DNA of 64,000 nucleotides, from contig CAWKCC010000003.1 of assembly GCA_963848045.1 (NCBI GenBank), positions 456,616 through 520,615 of the forward strand, written 5' to 3'. Source of the DNA: CAVUAT01 sp963848045. Lineage in GTDB: Bacteria > Actinomycetota > Thermoleophilia > Solirubrobacterales > 70-9. Below are positions 31,167 through 39,466 of the stretch, in pieces. Made by a program: the position numbers and the translations under genes. Numbering within the stretch: the stretch's first letter is position 1; each line of letters starts with the position of its first letter. The notes under the pieces are model-generated. The model was not told the DNA's origin, made no database searches, and was given only the letters and a program-made list of their open reading frames with translations.

Positions 31167-32417
31167 ATGAGCCCGGACCAGCTTCCCGAAAACGAGCACC
31201 TGTTCACCTCCGAGTCGGTCTCGGAGGGCCATCCGGACAAGGTCGCCGACCAGGTCTCCGACGCCGTGCTGGACGCCGTGCTCTCACACGGGGAGGGCGA
31301 GCAGGCGCGGGTCGCCTGCGAGACGCTGGTCAACACCAACCTGGTCGTGATCGCCGGAGAGATCCGCACCGAGGCCCAGCTCGACCTCGACGAGATCGCC
31401 CGCTCCACGATCCGCGAGATCGGCTACGACGGCTTCGACCCCCAGTTCGGCGCCGACACCGTCGAGGTGATGCAGCGCCTCGACCAGCAGTCCGCCGACA
31501 TCGCCCAGGGGGTCGACCACGCCCAGGAGGAGCGCGAGGAGGGATCACACGACGACCTCGACGCGGCGGGCGCCGGCGACCAGGGAATGATGTTCGGCTA
31601 CGCGACCGCCGAGACCCCCGAGCTGATGCCGCTGCCGATCTCCCTCGCCCATCGCCTCGCCCGCCGCCTCGCCGAGGTCCGCAAGGACGGCACGCTTCCC
31701 TACCTGCGCCCCGACGCCAAGACCCAGGTCACGGTCCGCTACCGCGACGGCCGCCCCGTCGAGATCGACCGGGTGCTGATCTCCACGCAGCACGCGGAGG
31801 GCGCCGACCGCGACACCCGCATCCGCCCCGACCTGCTCGAGGCGGTGATCTCACCGGTGCTGCCCCCCGAGCTCTACGACTCCGGCCGCATGGCCGAGAC
31901 GATGCTGGTCAACCCCACCGGCCGCTTCGTGATCGGCGGGCCCGTCGGCGATGCCGGCCTCACCGGCCGCAAGATCATCGTCGACACCTACGGCGGCGCC
32001 GCGCGCCACGGCGGCGGCGCCTTCTCGGGCAAGGACCCCTCCAAGGTCGATCGCTCCGCCGCCTACGCCGCGCGCCACGTGGCCAAGAACGTGGTCGCCG
32101 CGGGCCTCGCCGAGCGCTGCGAGGTGCAGGTCGCCTACGCGATCGGGGTCGCCCACCCCGTCTCGATCATGGTCCAGACCTTCGGCACGGGCAGGCTCGA
32201 CGACTCGCATCTGACCAAGATCGTCAGCGACACCTTCGACCTGCGCCCCGGCGCCTTCCGCCGCTACCTCGACCTTCACCGCCCGATCTACGAGGCGACC
32301 GCCGCCTACGGCCACTTCGGCCGCGAGGAGCCCGAGTTCACCTGGGAGCGAACCGACCGCGTCGATGACCTGCGGGCCGCCGCGGGGATCGAGGCGCCCG
32401 CCGGGGCCACCGCCTGA
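31167..32417 (+). CDS. metK: S-adenosylmethionine synthetase
   Basis: A 416-residue enzyme that makes SAM from methionine and ATP. It carries FTSESVSEGHPDKVADQVSDAVLD at the N-terminus, the loop GAGDQGMMFGYA, and the P-loop-like GGGAFSGKDPSKVDRSAAYAAR, all family signatures. ATG at 31167 has GGAGG about 12 bases upstream. No SAM riboswitch is visible in the 20-base gap to the preceding gene, so regulation of that type is unlikely. It converges on the PH-domain gene, with one base between stops. Confidence 0.97.
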   Translation: MSPDQLPENEHLFTSESVSEGHPDKVADQVSDAVLDAVLSHGEGEQARVACETLVNTNLVVIAGEIRTEAQLDLDEIARSTIREIGYDGFDPQFGADTVEVMQRLDQQSADIAQGVDHAQEEREEGSHDDLDAAGAGDQGMMFGYATAETPELMPLPISLAHRLARRLAEVRKDGTLPYLRPDAKTQVTVRYRDGRPVEIDRVLISTQHAEGADRDTRIRPDLLEAVISPVLPPELYDSGRMAETMLVNPTGRFVIGGPVGDAGLTGRKIIVDTYGGAARHGGGAFSGKDPSKVDRSAAYAARHVAKNVVAAGLAERCEVQVAYAIGVAHPVSIMVQTFGTGRLDDSHLTKIVSDTFDLRPGAFRRYLDLHRPIYEATAAYGHFGREEPEFTWERTDRVDDLRAAAGIEAPAGATA

Positions 32418-32418
32418 A

Positions 32419-32913
32419 CTAGGCCCCGGGCTGCCCGGACTCGGCCTCGAGGGCCGGGTCGCCGTCATGATGCGTGGCGCGGTCGACCATCTCGACCACC
32501 TGCTCAGGCTGCGCGACCCCGGCGAACACGAACCCCGAGTCGTCGGTGCCCGCCGTGTCGAAGTCGACGTCGCCGATCTGCACGATGCGCTCGTATACCG
32601 ACTGCGTGAAGTTGACGTTCTGGACGCGCTGCAATCGCGTCTCCTCGACCTTGCGGGCGACGATCCCTCGCTTGATGTTGAGCCGGCGGTCGGTGATCGT
32701 GTAGACGGTCGCTGTGCGTTTGACCAGCCCGGCGAGCACCGTGACCGCGGCGATCGCCCCTGCGATCAAGATCGCCGTTCCCGTGCCGTCGATCAGCTTG
32801 GCGACGACGCCGATGCCGAGCGCGATCGCGAAACCGCCCAGATAGAAGCCGAGGATCGCGCGCCAGGAGGGGTGCCCCTGGTAGATCACCCTCTCCCCGG
32901 ACTGCAGGTCCAT
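32419..32913 (-). CDS. Bacterial PH-domain membrane protein
   Basis: A 164-residue protein with a short N-terminal segment (MDLQSGERVIYQGHPSW), two membrane helices at about 20-62 (FYLGGFAIALGIGVVAKL, then ILIAGAIAAVTVLAGLV), and a bPH_2 domain (ATVYTITDRRLNIKRGIVARKVEETRLQRV, then VGDVDF-like IGDVDFDTAG). YdbS/YdbT-type proteins with this layout are common but poorly understood. The ATG at 32913 follows a TAGGCT box by 7 bases; longer starts are rejected. It ends one base from metK. Confidence 0.82.
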   Translation of the reverse strand: MDLQSGERVIYQGHPSWRAILGFYLGGFAIALGIGVVAKLIDGTGTAILIAGAIAAVTVLAGLVKRTATVYTITDRRLNIKRGIVARKVEETRLQRVQNVNFTQSVYERIVQIGDVDFDTAGTDDSGFVFAGVAQPEQVVEMVDRATHHDGDPALEAESGQPGA

Positions 32914-32920
32914 GTCGCGG

Positions 32921-32926
32921 AGCCTA
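32921..32926 (-). promoter_or_regulatory. -10 box TAGGCT of the PH-domain gene
   Basis: Plus-strand AGCCTA at 32921-32926, 7 bases before the ATG at 32913; it overlaps the stop of the upstream beta-helix gene. Confidence 0.5.
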
Positions 32927-34570
32927 CTTCTTCCTCTTCGTCTTCTTTTTCCCCTTCTTCTTCTTGACGGTGAAGGCGCGGCTCGCCGGGGAGAGGTCGG
33001 TGTTGCCGCTGGCATCGCTGGACCGGGCGCTCAGCGTGTGCTTGCCGCGCTTGACCCTGGCCGAGTACGAGGACGAGCAGGGGCTGAACGGGGCGCCGTC
33101 GAGGCTGCACTCGAAGGAGCCCGATTCGGTCGAGGAGATCGTGAACCTGACCTTCAGCTTCTTCTTCTTGGCCGTCAGCTTCTTCTTTCCGCTGATCGCG
33201 GTATCCGGGGCGATGCAGTCGAGCAGGCCGGGCCCGACGAACTCGTCGGCGCCCACGTCGCGGCGCGCCGTCGTGAAGCAGTCGAGGGTGCCGTCGAGCG
33301 CGCGGGCGTCGCCGTCGATGTCGAGCGCCCCGGGCGTGGGTGTGGCGGGATCGCCGATGTCGATCAGCGGCGAGGTCGAGAGCAGATGGAAGTCGCCCGC
33401 GCCCTGGTTGACGAACCCAGGGGTCGCATGGGTGGTCTTGCTCGTCTCGGTCAGCGTTGCGAAGCCGGTGGCGTTGCCGCCGCTGAGATCGGGGTCCTCG
33501 ATCGCAGGGCCGTCATAGTTGGAGTACGAGGTCGTCAGCGTCGCGCTCTCGCCCCTATCGGCGCCGGCGAACACAGCAGTCGCAGGGCCGCTGATCACCG
33601 AGTTGGAGAGGCTGACTGTGGCAGTCTCGCCGTCGTCTGTGATGTCGTCCGGGTCGCCGCCGATGGCGCTGTCCGCGACCGCGGCCACCCCGATCGAGGA
33701 GGCCCCGCCACCGACGATGGTGAGGTGATCGGCAGTCACGTCCATGGCGCTCGTTCCGTTGTTGGGGTTCTCGGCGCTGATTCCCCTCGCCCCGCCGAGG
33801 CTGCCGAGGTCGATCACGGTGCTGTTGGCCACGATGGCGCCTGTATCGAGGCTGAGCCCCGTCTGGGCCCTGATCGTCGAGCGCTCCACCGTGGCGGTCG
33901 AGCCGAGTCCGAATTGGTTGAGGCCGATGTCCCCGACCAGGACGGAGTCGGTGACGGTCGGCTGTCCGCTGGTGCCCCGAACGGCGAAGTTCTGTGGGGA
34001 GTTGGTGACCTCGAGATCCACAGTGGAGTCGTCGAGGATCGCCGCGCCCTGCATGAAGACCCCGACCGCGTTGCTCGCCGTGGGGCCCGTGACGTTGACG
34101 TTGCGGGTGGTGCCGAACCCCCCGAGGCTGAGCCCCTGGTCGCCTTGAACGTCGAGGTTCGCGTCGATCAGCAACGAGAAATCCTGCATGGTCGATCCCG
34201 CCGGTGCCGAGAAGATCATCCCCGTCTTCGACCCGTTCGTATCCACCAGCTTCAGCGTGGTGGCGCCGGTCCCGGCGCCGATGATCTGCACGTCAGCGTT
34301 GGCCGCATCGCTGTAGCCGCTGTTGGCGACGTTGAACTCGCCCGGGCCGATCCTCACCGTGTCGGCCTCCGTCGTCGAGTTCTGCGCGGCTGTGAGGGCC
34401 CCCTGGATGCTCGCGTTGGGGACCTCGCAGGAAGGGTGGATCGTGTTGTCGGGAACGCAGTAGACGGCGGCGCTCGCCTCTGCGGCCAGGGCGAGCGGCG
34501 CGGCAAGCCCGACGGCCACTGCAGCCGTCGTCAGCGCGCGACGGAGCTTGATCGGTCGTCTTCCCGGCAT
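32924..34570 (-). CDS. Secreted beta-helix protein with Ig-like domain and lysine-rich tail
   Basis: A 548-residue predicted exported protein. A signal peptide of about 35 residues (ending AAEASAA) is followed by parallel beta-helix repeats (ASNAVGVFMQGAAILDDSTV, STVIDLGSLGG). A domain resembling bacterial Ig-like folds at about 450-535 (IAPDTAISGKKKL, SFECSLDGAPFSPCSS, HTLSARSSDASGNTD) precedes a tail of KKKKGKKKTKRKK. No CSLREA motif is seen, unlike the other three secreted beta-helix proteins here. ATG at 34570 has GGGGAGA upstream as a ribosome site. It diverges from priA. Function unknown; surface location is inferred. Confidence 0.8.
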   Translation of the reverse strand: MPGRRPIKLRRALTTAAVAVGLAAPLALAAEASAAVYCVPDNTIHPSCEVPNASIQGALTAAQNSTTEADTVRIGPGEFNVANSGYSDAANADVQIIGAGTGATTLKLVDTNGSKTGMIFSAPAGSTMQDFSLLIDANLDVQGDQGLSLGGFGTTRNVNVTGPTASNAVGVFMQGAAILDDSTVDLEVTNSPQNFAVRGTSGQPTVTDSVLVGDIGLNQFGLGSTATVERSTIRAQTGLSLDTGAIVANSTVIDLGSLGGARGISAENPNNGTSAMDVTADHLTIVGGGASSIGVAAVADSAIGGDPDDITDDGETATVSLSNSVISGPATAVFAGADRGESATLTTSYSNYDGPAIEDPDLSGGNATGFATLTETSKTTHATPGFVNQGAGDFHLLSTSPLIDIGDPATPTPGALDIDGDARALDGTLDCFTTARRDVGADEFVGPGLLDCIAPDTAISGKKKLTAKKKKLKVRFTISSTESGSFECSLDGAPFSPCSSSYSARVKRGKHTLSARSSDASGNTDLSPASRAFTVKKKKGKKKTKRKK

Positions 34571-34625
34571 CGCGTCTCCCCTAATCGCCGTATCGACGCA
34601 CGAAGCGTACCGCCGATCCGCGCCC

Positions 34626-34631
34626 TAGCCT
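34626..34631 (+). promoter_or_regulatory. -10 box TAGCCT of priA
   Basis: It ends 7 bases before the ATG at 34639. Confidence 0.55.
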
Positions 34632-34638
34632 CGCTTCG

Positions 34639-36846
34639 ATGGCGATCGCCAAGGTGGAGCCGCTGCTGAGCACCCGGAGCGTCCGAGGTCCCTTCGACTA
34701 CCGGCTGCCCGAGTCCATGGGCGAGGTCGGCGTCGGCTCGGTGCTGATCGTGCCCTTCGGGCGTAGGCAGGTCAAGGGAGTCGTGGTCGGGCTCGCCGAG
34801 AGCAGCGAGCTGGCGCCCGAGCGACTGGCCGAGCCCCTCGAGGCGCTCGAGGCCGGGGTGCCTGCGGATCTGGTCGAGCTGGGCATCTGGGTCGGCGAGG
34901 AGTACTGCTCGACGCCGGCGCGCGGGCTGGGGCTGGTGCTGCCGCCCGGCACGGGCAGCGGCGCCGAGGCGCGGCGGGTCCGTGCCCTGACCGAGCTCGA
35001 GGTCGAGGCCACCCCGAAGGGCGAGGCGGCGCTCACCGGGGGAGGGGGGCGACTGGGCCTGCGCCAACGCGCGGTGCTGAGGGCGCTGGCGGCCGGACCG
35101 CGGCCGGCACGCGAGCTGGCGGCGAGCGCGGGCGCCGACCGGGCGGCGATCCGCCGGCTGGAGCGGCGGGGACTGGTGCGCACGCATGAGATCGAGCGAC
35201 GGCGGCGGCCAGACTCGCAGTCGGTCGGGGCGGTGGACGAGAGGGTCGAGCTCAACCCGGCCCAGCGGCAGGCCGTCGCGGCGATCATGGAGTCCCTGGA
35301 TGCCTCCGGCGCGGCGGCCGGGCCGGGGAGCGGCGCTTCGCGCTCGTGGCTGCTGCACGGCGTCACCGGGTCGGGCAAGACCGAGGTCTATCTCGAGGCC
35401 GTCAGGGCGGCGCTGGAGCGCGGGCGCGGGGCGATCATTCTCGTTCCCGAGATCGCGCTCACCCCGCAGACCATGGGCCGCTTTCAGCGGCGCTTCGGGG
35501 ACGCGGTGGCGCTGCTGCACTCGCGGATGTCGGCCGGGGCGCGCTATGACGAGTGGCGGCGGCTGCGCTCGGGCGAGGCGCGCATCGCGGTCGGGCCGCG
35601 CTCGGCCGTGTTCGCGCCGGTCGCCGAGCTGGGGCTGATAGTGATCGACGAGGAGCACGATTCCTCCTACAAGCAGGAGAGCGACCCGCGCTACGACGCG
35701 CGCGATGTGGCGCGCCGCCGGGCGGAGGCGGCCGGGGCGGTGCTGTTGGCGGGCACTGCGACCCCGCGTCCGGAGAGCTGGCTGGAGCTGCCGCGGCTGG
35801 CGCTGCCCGAGCGAGTCGACGGCCGCAGCCTGCCTCCCGTCGAGATCGTGGACATGCGCGACGGGGTGCGGGGCCCGCTGCACCGGCGCACGATCGAGGC
35901 GCTCGCCGAGGTGCGCCGCGAGGGCGGCAAGGCGATCATCCTGATCAACCGCCGCGGCTGGTCCACCCACCTCGCCTGCCGCTCCTGCGGGCGCGCCTGG
36001 GAGTGCCCCAACTGCGACGTCTCATTGGTGCTGCATCGCGGCGGGGGGCTCAGCTGCCACCACTGCGGTCACACGGAGCCCCGGCCGGCCTCATGCCCGG
36101 ATTGCTCCTCTGTGACGATCGCCCGCGTCGGAGCCGGGACCCAGCGGGTCGAGGCCGAGCTGGCCGCGCTGCTGGAGCCTCTGCCGATCTTTCGGCTGGA
36201 CTCCGACAGCAGCGGCGCCGAGAGCCATGCGGGGCTGCTGCGTCGCTTCGACCAGGCCGACTCCGGGGTCCTGGTCGGCACCCAGATGGTCGCCAAGGGC
36301 CACGATTTCCCCGAGGTCACCCTCGGCGTTGTGCTCGACGCCGACTCCAGCCTGCGGCTGCCGGACTTCCGCTCCGAGGAGCGCACCTTCTCATTGATTA
36401 CCCAGCTCGCCGGGCGCAGTGGCAGGGGCGCTGCGGGCGGTCGGGTGCTGGTCCAGGCGCTCGCCGCCGGCTCTCCCAGCATCCGCCGAGCCGCGCACCA
36501 CGACGCCGCGGGCTTCCTCGCAGAGGAGCTGGAGCGCCGTGAGACGTTGAGATACCCGCCCTTCTCGCATCTGATCGAGGTTCTGCTCGCCGCGCCGACC
36601 GAGCCGCCGCTCGAGCGCGCGGCCGGGGCTCTGCACGACCTGGTGGAGAAGGCGCTGCCCGAAGGCGCTGAGCTGCTGGGGCCGGCGCCACTCTTTCGCC
36701 GCCGCGGCCGCCACCGCCGCCGGCTCGTGATCAAGTCCTCGGATCGCCGTGCAGCCGTGTCCGCGGTCCGGGACTCCGTCGCCGCGGCGGTCAAGGGCCG
36801 CAAGCTGCGCGAGGTGGCCGTCTCCGTTGACGTCGACCCCGCGTAA
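34639..36846 (+). CDS. priA: Primosomal protein N' (PriA helicase)
   Basis: A 735-residue superfamily 2 helicase that reloads the replisome at stalled forks. The N-terminal DNA-binding domain (about 1-105) precedes a helicase core with an intact Walker A (HGVTGSGKTEVYLEA), the DEEH box in VIDEEHDSSYKQE, and LLAGTATPRPES. A cluster of eight cysteines (CRSCGRAWECPNC, CHHCGHTEPRPASCPDC) binds two zinc ions in the family. Later motifs include VLVGTQMVAKGHDFP and QLAGRSGRG. Many actinobacterial PriA proteins have lost the ATPase motifs, but this one keeps them. It starts behind a -10 box and precedes def by 10 bases. Confidence 0.94.
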   Translation: MAIAKVEPLLSTRSVRGPFDYRLPESMGEVGVGSVLIVPFGRRQVKGVVVGLAESSELAPERLAEPLEALEAGVPADLVELGIWVGEEYCSTPARGLGLVLPPGTGSGAEARRVRALTELEVEATPKGEAALTGGGGRLGLRQRAVLRALAAGPRPARELAASAGADRAAIRRLERRGLVRTHEIERRRRPDSQSVGAVDERVELNPAQRQAVAAIMESLDASGAAAGPGSGASRSWLLHGVTGSGKTEVYLEAVRAALERGRGAIILVPEIALTPQTMGRFQRRFGDAVALLHSRMSAGARYDEWRRLRSGEARIAVGPRSAVFAPVAELGLIVIDEEHDSSYKQESDPRYDARDVARRRAEAAGAVLLAGTATPRPESWLELPRLALPERVDGRSLPPVEIVDMRDGVRGPLHRRTIEALAEVRREGGKAIILINRRGWSTHLACRSCGRAWECPNCDVSLVLHRGGGLSCHHCGHTEPRPASCPDCSSVTIARVGAGTQRVEAELAALLEPLPIFRLDSDSSGAESHAGLLRRFDQADSGVLVGTQMVAKGHDFPEVTLGVVLDADSSLRLPDFRSEERTFSLITQLAGRSGRGAAGGRVLVQALAAGSPSIRRAAHHDAAGFLAEELERRETLRYPPFSHLIEVLLAAPTEPPLERAAGALHDLVEKALPEGAELLGPAPLFRRRGRHRRRLVIKSSDRRAAVSAVRDSVAAAVKGRKLREVAVSVDVDPA

Positions 36847-36849
36847 AAT
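36844..36849 (+). promoter_or_regulatory. -10 box TAAAAT of def
   Basis: It overlaps the priA stop codon and ends 7 bases before the ATG at 36857. It is the most AT-rich of the boxes found. Confidence 0.55.
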
Positions 36850-36856
36850 CAGAGCC

Positions 36857-37537
36857 ATGGCCGAAGAGCTGACCACGGAGTACGCGGAGGACGAGGCGCC
36901 GATCGAGGCGGAGAGGCCCGAGGGGCTTGATCCGGCCGCGGTGGAGCGGCGCGCGGAGGCGCTGGCCCAGGTCGTCAAGTTCGGCGACCCGGTGTTGAAA
37001 TCTCGTGCCTCGGAGGTGACCGACTTCGACCCGCAGCTCGCGGCCGAGGCCGAGCGGATGTTCTCGATCATGCGCGACGCGATGGGTGTCGGCCTCGCCG
37101 CCACCCAGCTCGGGGTGCTGCGCCGGATGCTCGTCTTCCAGGCCGGCTCCGACGCATCCCCGACCGCTCTGGTCAATCCTGAGATCGAGTGGAGCTCGGG
37201 CGACCTGGTCACCGCCGAGGAGGGCTGCCTGAGCCTGCCCGGCATCGTCCTCGACGTCGAGCGCCCGCTGCACGTCCGGGCCACCGGCTTCAGCACGGTC
37301 GGCCAGCGGATCTCGATCGAGGCCTCGGGTCTCGAGGCTCGTGTGCTCCAGCACGAGATTGACCATCTCGACGGCATCCTGATCCTGCAGCGCGCGCCCC
37401 GGGACCAGCGGCGCGGCGCGATGCGCGCCCTGCGCGAGGGCGGGGGCTATGCGCCCGAGCGCCCGGAGGACCGCGAGAGCCCTGAGGGCGTGGAGGGAAA
37501 CGGCGCGGTGCCGCCAGCCGCTCCAAGCGGCGATTGA
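36857..37537 (+). CDS. def: Peptide deformylase
   Basis: A 226-residue metalloenzyme that removes the formyl group from nascent proteins. The three motifs are GVGLAATQLGV, EEGCLSLPG and QHEIDHLDGILI, with the cysteine and two histidines as metal ligands. The catalytic domain is flanked by an acidic N-terminal extension of about 40 residues and a charged 40-residue C-terminal tail, both longer than usual. ATG at 36857 matches the upstream box; an earlier in-frame start would lie inside priA. The next gene fmt begins with TTG overlapping the def stop. Confidence 0.94.
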   Translation: MAEELTTEYAEDEAPIEAERPEGLDPAAVERRAEALAQVVKFGDPVLKSRASEVTDFDPQLAAEAERMFSIMRDAMGVGLAATQLGVLRRMLVFQAGSDASPTALVNPEIEWSSGDLVTAEEGCLSLPGIVLDVERPLHVRATGFSTVGQRISIEASGLEARVLQHEIDHLDGILILQRAPRDQRRGAMRALREGGGYAPERPEDRESPEGVEGNGAVPPAAPSGD

Positions 37538-38445
37538 GGACCGCCTACCTGGGCACCTCGGAGTTCGCGGCCACGGTGTTGCGGAGACTCGCCGCGGGTG
37601 CCCATGCGCCGGCCCTGGTCGTGACCCCGCCCGACAGCAGGCAGGGGCGGGGGCGCCGCCCGGCGCCGCCAGCGGTCGCCGCCGCCGCCGGCGAGCTGGG
37701 GCTCGCCGTGCACCGGACGGCTGACGTCAACGACCCCGCCTCCCGGCTGGCGATTGCCGAAGCCGAGCCGGCGTCGGTCGTCGTCTGCGCCTTCGGACAG
37801 ATCGTCTCCGAGCCGCTGCTGAGCGAGCATGTGATGCTGAACGTGCACCCGTCACTGCTGCCGCGCTGGCGGGGCGCGGCTCCGATCGAGCGGGCGATCA
37901 TGGCCGGTGACGAGCAGACGGGGACGACGATCATGCGAGTCTCTGCGGGCCTCGATTCGGGGCCGATCGCGCTCGCCGAGCCGATCTCGATCGGGGCCGA
38001 GGACTACCACGACGATGTCTCCGAGCGACTCGCTGCATTGGGCGGCGAGCTGCTGGTCAGGGCGCTCGAACTGATGGAGGCCGGCGAGCTCCGCTTCAGC
38101 GAGCAGGACGAGAGCCGGGCGACCTACGCCGAGAAGATCGCGCCGGCCGAGCGCCACCTGGATCCCGCGCGCCCGGCAGCCGAGCTGGCCCGCGCGGTGC
38201 ACGGGCTGAACCCGCACATCGGCACCCATCTCGAGCTGAAGGGTGGCGGCCGGCTCGCGGTGCGCCGGGCGAGGGCGATCCCGGACGGCCCGCCGAGCGG
38301 AATGATCGAGCAGGGGCAACGCGGCCTGATACTCGGCACGTCCGACGGCGCCCTGCTGCTCGAGGAGTTGCAGGCGCCGGGCAAGCGACCGGTGGCCGCG
38401 GCCGAGTTCCTGCGCGGAAATCCCGCGCCCGCCGGGGCCGTGTGA
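37534..38445 (+). CDS. fmt: Methionyl-tRNA formyltransferase
   Basis: A 303-residue enzyme that formylates initiator Met-tRNA with 10-formyl-THF. The start RTAYLGTSEFAATVLRRLA, the folate region VVVCAFGQIVSE, the catalytic motif LNVHPSLLPRWRGAAPIERAIMAGD, and TGTTIMRVSAGLDSGPI are family signatures. The C-terminal tRNA-binding domain ends near KRPVAAAEFLRG. TTG at 37534 overlaps the stop of def (TTGA), coupling the formylase and deformylase genes, a common pairing. Confidence 0.95.
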   Translation: MRTAYLGTSEFAATVLRRLAAGAHAPALVVTPPDSRQGRGRRPAPPAVAAAAGELGLAVHRTADVNDPASRLAIAEAEPASVVVCAFGQIVSEPLLSEHVMLNVHPSLLPRWRGAAPIERAIMAGDEQTGTTIMRVSAGLDSGPIALAEPISIGAEDYHDDVSERLAALGGELLVRALELMEAGELRFSEQDESRATYAEKIAPAERHLDPARPAAELARAVHGLNPHIGTHLELKGGGRLAVRRARAIPDGPPSGMIEQGQRGLILGTSDGALLLEELQAPGKRPVAAAEFLRGNPAPAGAV

Positions 38446-38451
38446 GGCGGC

Positions 38452-38457
38452 TACGCT
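38452..38457 (+). promoter_or_regulatory. -10 box TACGCT of the zinc-ribbon gene
   Basis: It ends 6 bases before the ATG at 38464. Confidence 0.45.
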
Positions 38458-38463
38458 GCCTGC

Positions 38464-38742
38464 ATGGCTGCTGAACGGGTAGACGGCGGGCTGGGCGGAC
38501 AGAGCGAGGCCGCCGAGACGAGCGAGGGCGCCCTGCAGCGCCCCAACTGCCCCGGCTGCGGGGAACCTTGGCTGCGCCCGGCGCAGCTGCCGGGCCGCTT
38601 CGTCTGCGTCTACTGCCTGAAGCGCTTCGAGCTCGTCTCGCAGTGCCCCAACTGCGGCGAGCACCAGACGATCAGCCGCATGAGCCGCACCGAGGACATG
38701 AAGTGCCAGCATTGCGGCGACTCGATGCTGCGATCGATCTGA
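38464..38742 (+). CDS. Small zinc-ribbon protein
   Basis: A 92-residue protein of unknown function. A 25-residue polar N-terminus is followed by four cysteine pairs: CPGCG, CVYC, CPNCG and CQHCG, enough for two zinc ribbons. No catalytic motif is present, so it may bind nucleic acid or protein. It lies between fmt and rpe with its own -10 box. The GAGAAAGG before rpe starts inside its stop region. Confidence 0.75.
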   Translation: MAAERVDGGLGGQSEAAETSEGALQRPNCPGCGEPWLRPAQLPGRFVCVYCLKRFELVSQCPNCGEHQTISRMSRTEDMKCQHCGDSMLRSI

Positions 38743-38752
38743 GAAAGGCGAG

Positions 38753-39466
38753 ATGGAGGCAGCCACAAAGACGGGCGGTGCGGAGGAGCCCCGGGAGGCC
38801 TACCGAGGCAGGCGCGTCGCCCCCTCGATTCTCTCGGCCGACTTCTCGCGGCTCGGCGAGCAGGTCGCCGAGGTGATGCGGGCCGGCGCCAGGGTGATCC
38901 ACGTCGACGTCATGGATGGCCACTTCGTGCCCCCGATCACGATCGGGCCGCTCGTTGCGGGCTCGATCGCCGACCAGGTCCACGCCGCCGGGGGCGCAGT
39001 CGACGTGCACTTGATGATCGAGGCGCCTGACCGCCAGATCGAGGAGTTCGCCAAGGCCGGCGCAGACTCGATCACCTTCCACGTCGAGGCCACCCCCCAC
39101 GCGAATCGCACGCTGACCGCTATCCGCGAGCTTGGCTGCCTGGCGGGCGTCGCCATCAATCCGGGGACGCCGGCCGAGGCCGTCGGCGAGCTGGGCGACT
39201 ACGCCGACATCGTGCTCTGCATGACGGTCAATCCCGGCTGGGGCGGGCAGGCCTTCATCCCGGAATCGCCCGCCAAGGTCGCGCGCCTTCGCAAGCTGCT
39301 CGGAGACGCCGTCGCGATCGAGGTGGACGGTGGGATTGACAGCGCCACTGCCGGAAGCGTCGCCGAGGCCGGCGCGGGCCTGTTCGTGGCCGGCTCGGCC
39401 CTGTTCGGCGCCGACGATCCCGCCGGTGCCTACAAGGCCATCTCCGAGGCCGCAGGAGCGGGCTAG
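38753..39466 (+). CDS. rpe: Ribulose-phosphate 3-epimerase
   Basis: A 237-residue TIM-barrel enzyme of the pentose phosphate pathway that interconverts ribulose-5-phosphate and xylulose-5-phosphate. Motifs are APSILSADFSRLG, VIHVDVMDGHFVPPITIGP with catalytic aspartate, VDVHLMIE, VNPGWGGQAFIP and IEVDGGID. About 20 residues precede the normal start of the barrel. GAGAAAGGCGAG directly upstream serves as ribosome site. The stop overlaps by 4 bases the convergent antiporter gene. Confidence 0.95.
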   Translation: MEAATKTGGAEEPREAYRGRRVAPSILSADFSRLGEQVAEVMRAGARVIHVDVMDGHFVPPITIGPLVAGSIADQVHAAGGAVDVHLMIEAPDRQIEEFAKAGADSITFHVEATPHANRTLTAIRELGCLAGVAINPGTPAEAVGELGDYADIVLCMTVNPGWGGQAFIPESPAKVARLRKLLGDAVAIEVDGGIDSATAGSVAEAGAGLFVAGSALFGADDPAGAYKAISEAAGAG

